Below are positions 41,809 through 41,898 of a DNA stretch of 41,898 nucleotides, piece by piece. The position numbers and the translations under genes were made by a program. Each line of letters opens with the position of its first letter. Position 1 is the stretch's first letter. Source of the stretch: Brevibacillus massiliensis (GTDB lineage Bacteria; Bacillota; Bacilli; Brevibacillales; Brevibacillaceae); the NCBI RefSeq assembly GCF_000311785.1, contig NZ_HE978535.1:720500-762397 (forward strand). Direction: 5' to 3'. A model generated the notes under the pieces. That model was not told where the DNA came from. It did not search any database and saw only the letters and a list, made by a program, of their open reading frames with translations.

Positions 41809-41898
41809 TCAATTTATACCCAACCGGCTGGCGAAGCCTGACCTGCCGATCCTCACAGCCAATGAGCTGCGGCTTCCATGATCGTCTCCGAGACGCTT
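41809..41898 (-). CDS. Possible 3' end of an unidentified gene
   Basis: The frame ending at 41809 is open to the window edge (29 codons) and stops 20 bases before the terminator, as expected for a gene end. Another frame, ending near 41854 with ETIMEAAAHWL, looks equally protein-like. I cannot identify the product or decide between them. Confidence 0.3.
   Translation of the reverse strand, partial: KRLGDDHGSRSSLAVRIGRSGFASRLGIN

Noticed and set aside
1-41898. tRNA, rRNA, CRISPR arrays, insertion sequences, prophage genes
   Set aside because: No tRNA cloverleaf, regularly spaced repeats, transposase or integrase motifs or terminal inverted repeats with target duplications were seen by reading; a covariance-model or repeat search was not possible.

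Overview
The window reads as chromosome of a Gram-positive, Bacillales-type bacterium. I infer a Brevibacillus- or Paenibacillaceae-like organism from five things: AGGAGG-type ribosome sites with frequent GTG and TTG starts, B. subtilis-style Zur boxes, thioredoxin-type ArsC, LplJ-type lipoate ligase, and a moderately GC-rich composition. I saw no tRNA or rRNA gene, transposase, phage gene or CRISPR array. Most genes are on the minus strand.

Layout. (1) 0.2-1.3 kb: a ferritin-like protein and an NADPH-FMN reductase. (2) 1.4-8.7 kb: a catabolic cassette on the minus strand (frameshifted SDR dehydrogenase, sodium/solute symporter, polysaccharide-deacetylase-type hydrolase, amidohydrolase, second SDR). 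It starts from a clear sigma-54 -24/-12 promoter and faces a divergent PAS/AAA+ sigma-54 activator. (3) 8.7-11.1 kb: a decaying stretch with remnants of an SDR, a chemotaxis receptor, arsM and a marR gene around one intact fumarylacetoacetate-hydrolase-type gene. (4) 11.1-13.0 kb: an intact arsR-acr3-arsC operon. (5) 13.1-20.9 kb: a GntR/UTRA regulator, a spermidine/putrescine-type ABC importer, a four-polypeptide iron-sulfur flavoenzyme resembling HcnABC, opine oxidase or proline dehydrogenase, and a tautomerase. (6) 21-24.4 kb: a SufT/MIP18-like protein, a lipoate ligase, and an R2-like ligand-binding oxidase divergent from a LuxR-type regulator. (7) 24.4-28.9 kb: a DUF3892 protein, a PAS-GGDEF-EAL protein, a broken acetyltransferase, threonine aldolase and a DoxX protein. 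(8) 29.0-35.8 kb: an eight-gene catabolic operon with its own FCD-type GntR regulator and a palindromic operator at its head. (9) 35.9-39.3 kb: a zinc-starvation locus with three Zur boxes, a CobW/ZagA metallochaperone, a YcgR-like permease and a doubly frameshifted YcgQ-like gene. (10) 39.4-41.5 kb: tdh-kbl, converting threonine to glycine and acetyl-CoA.

The genes form several self-contained 'import, oxidise/hydrolyse, regulate' units, each next to its own regulator. The substrates of the three catabolic units cannot be read from sequence. The least familiar parts are the Pot-type importer with the four-subunit flavoenzyme, the sigma-54 symporter/hydrolase cassette, the FCD-GntR operon, and the R2lox/LuxR pair. 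Two genes (6250-6973 and 38268-39263) are broken at homopolymer runs, so sequencing error is a live alternative to real gene decay there.
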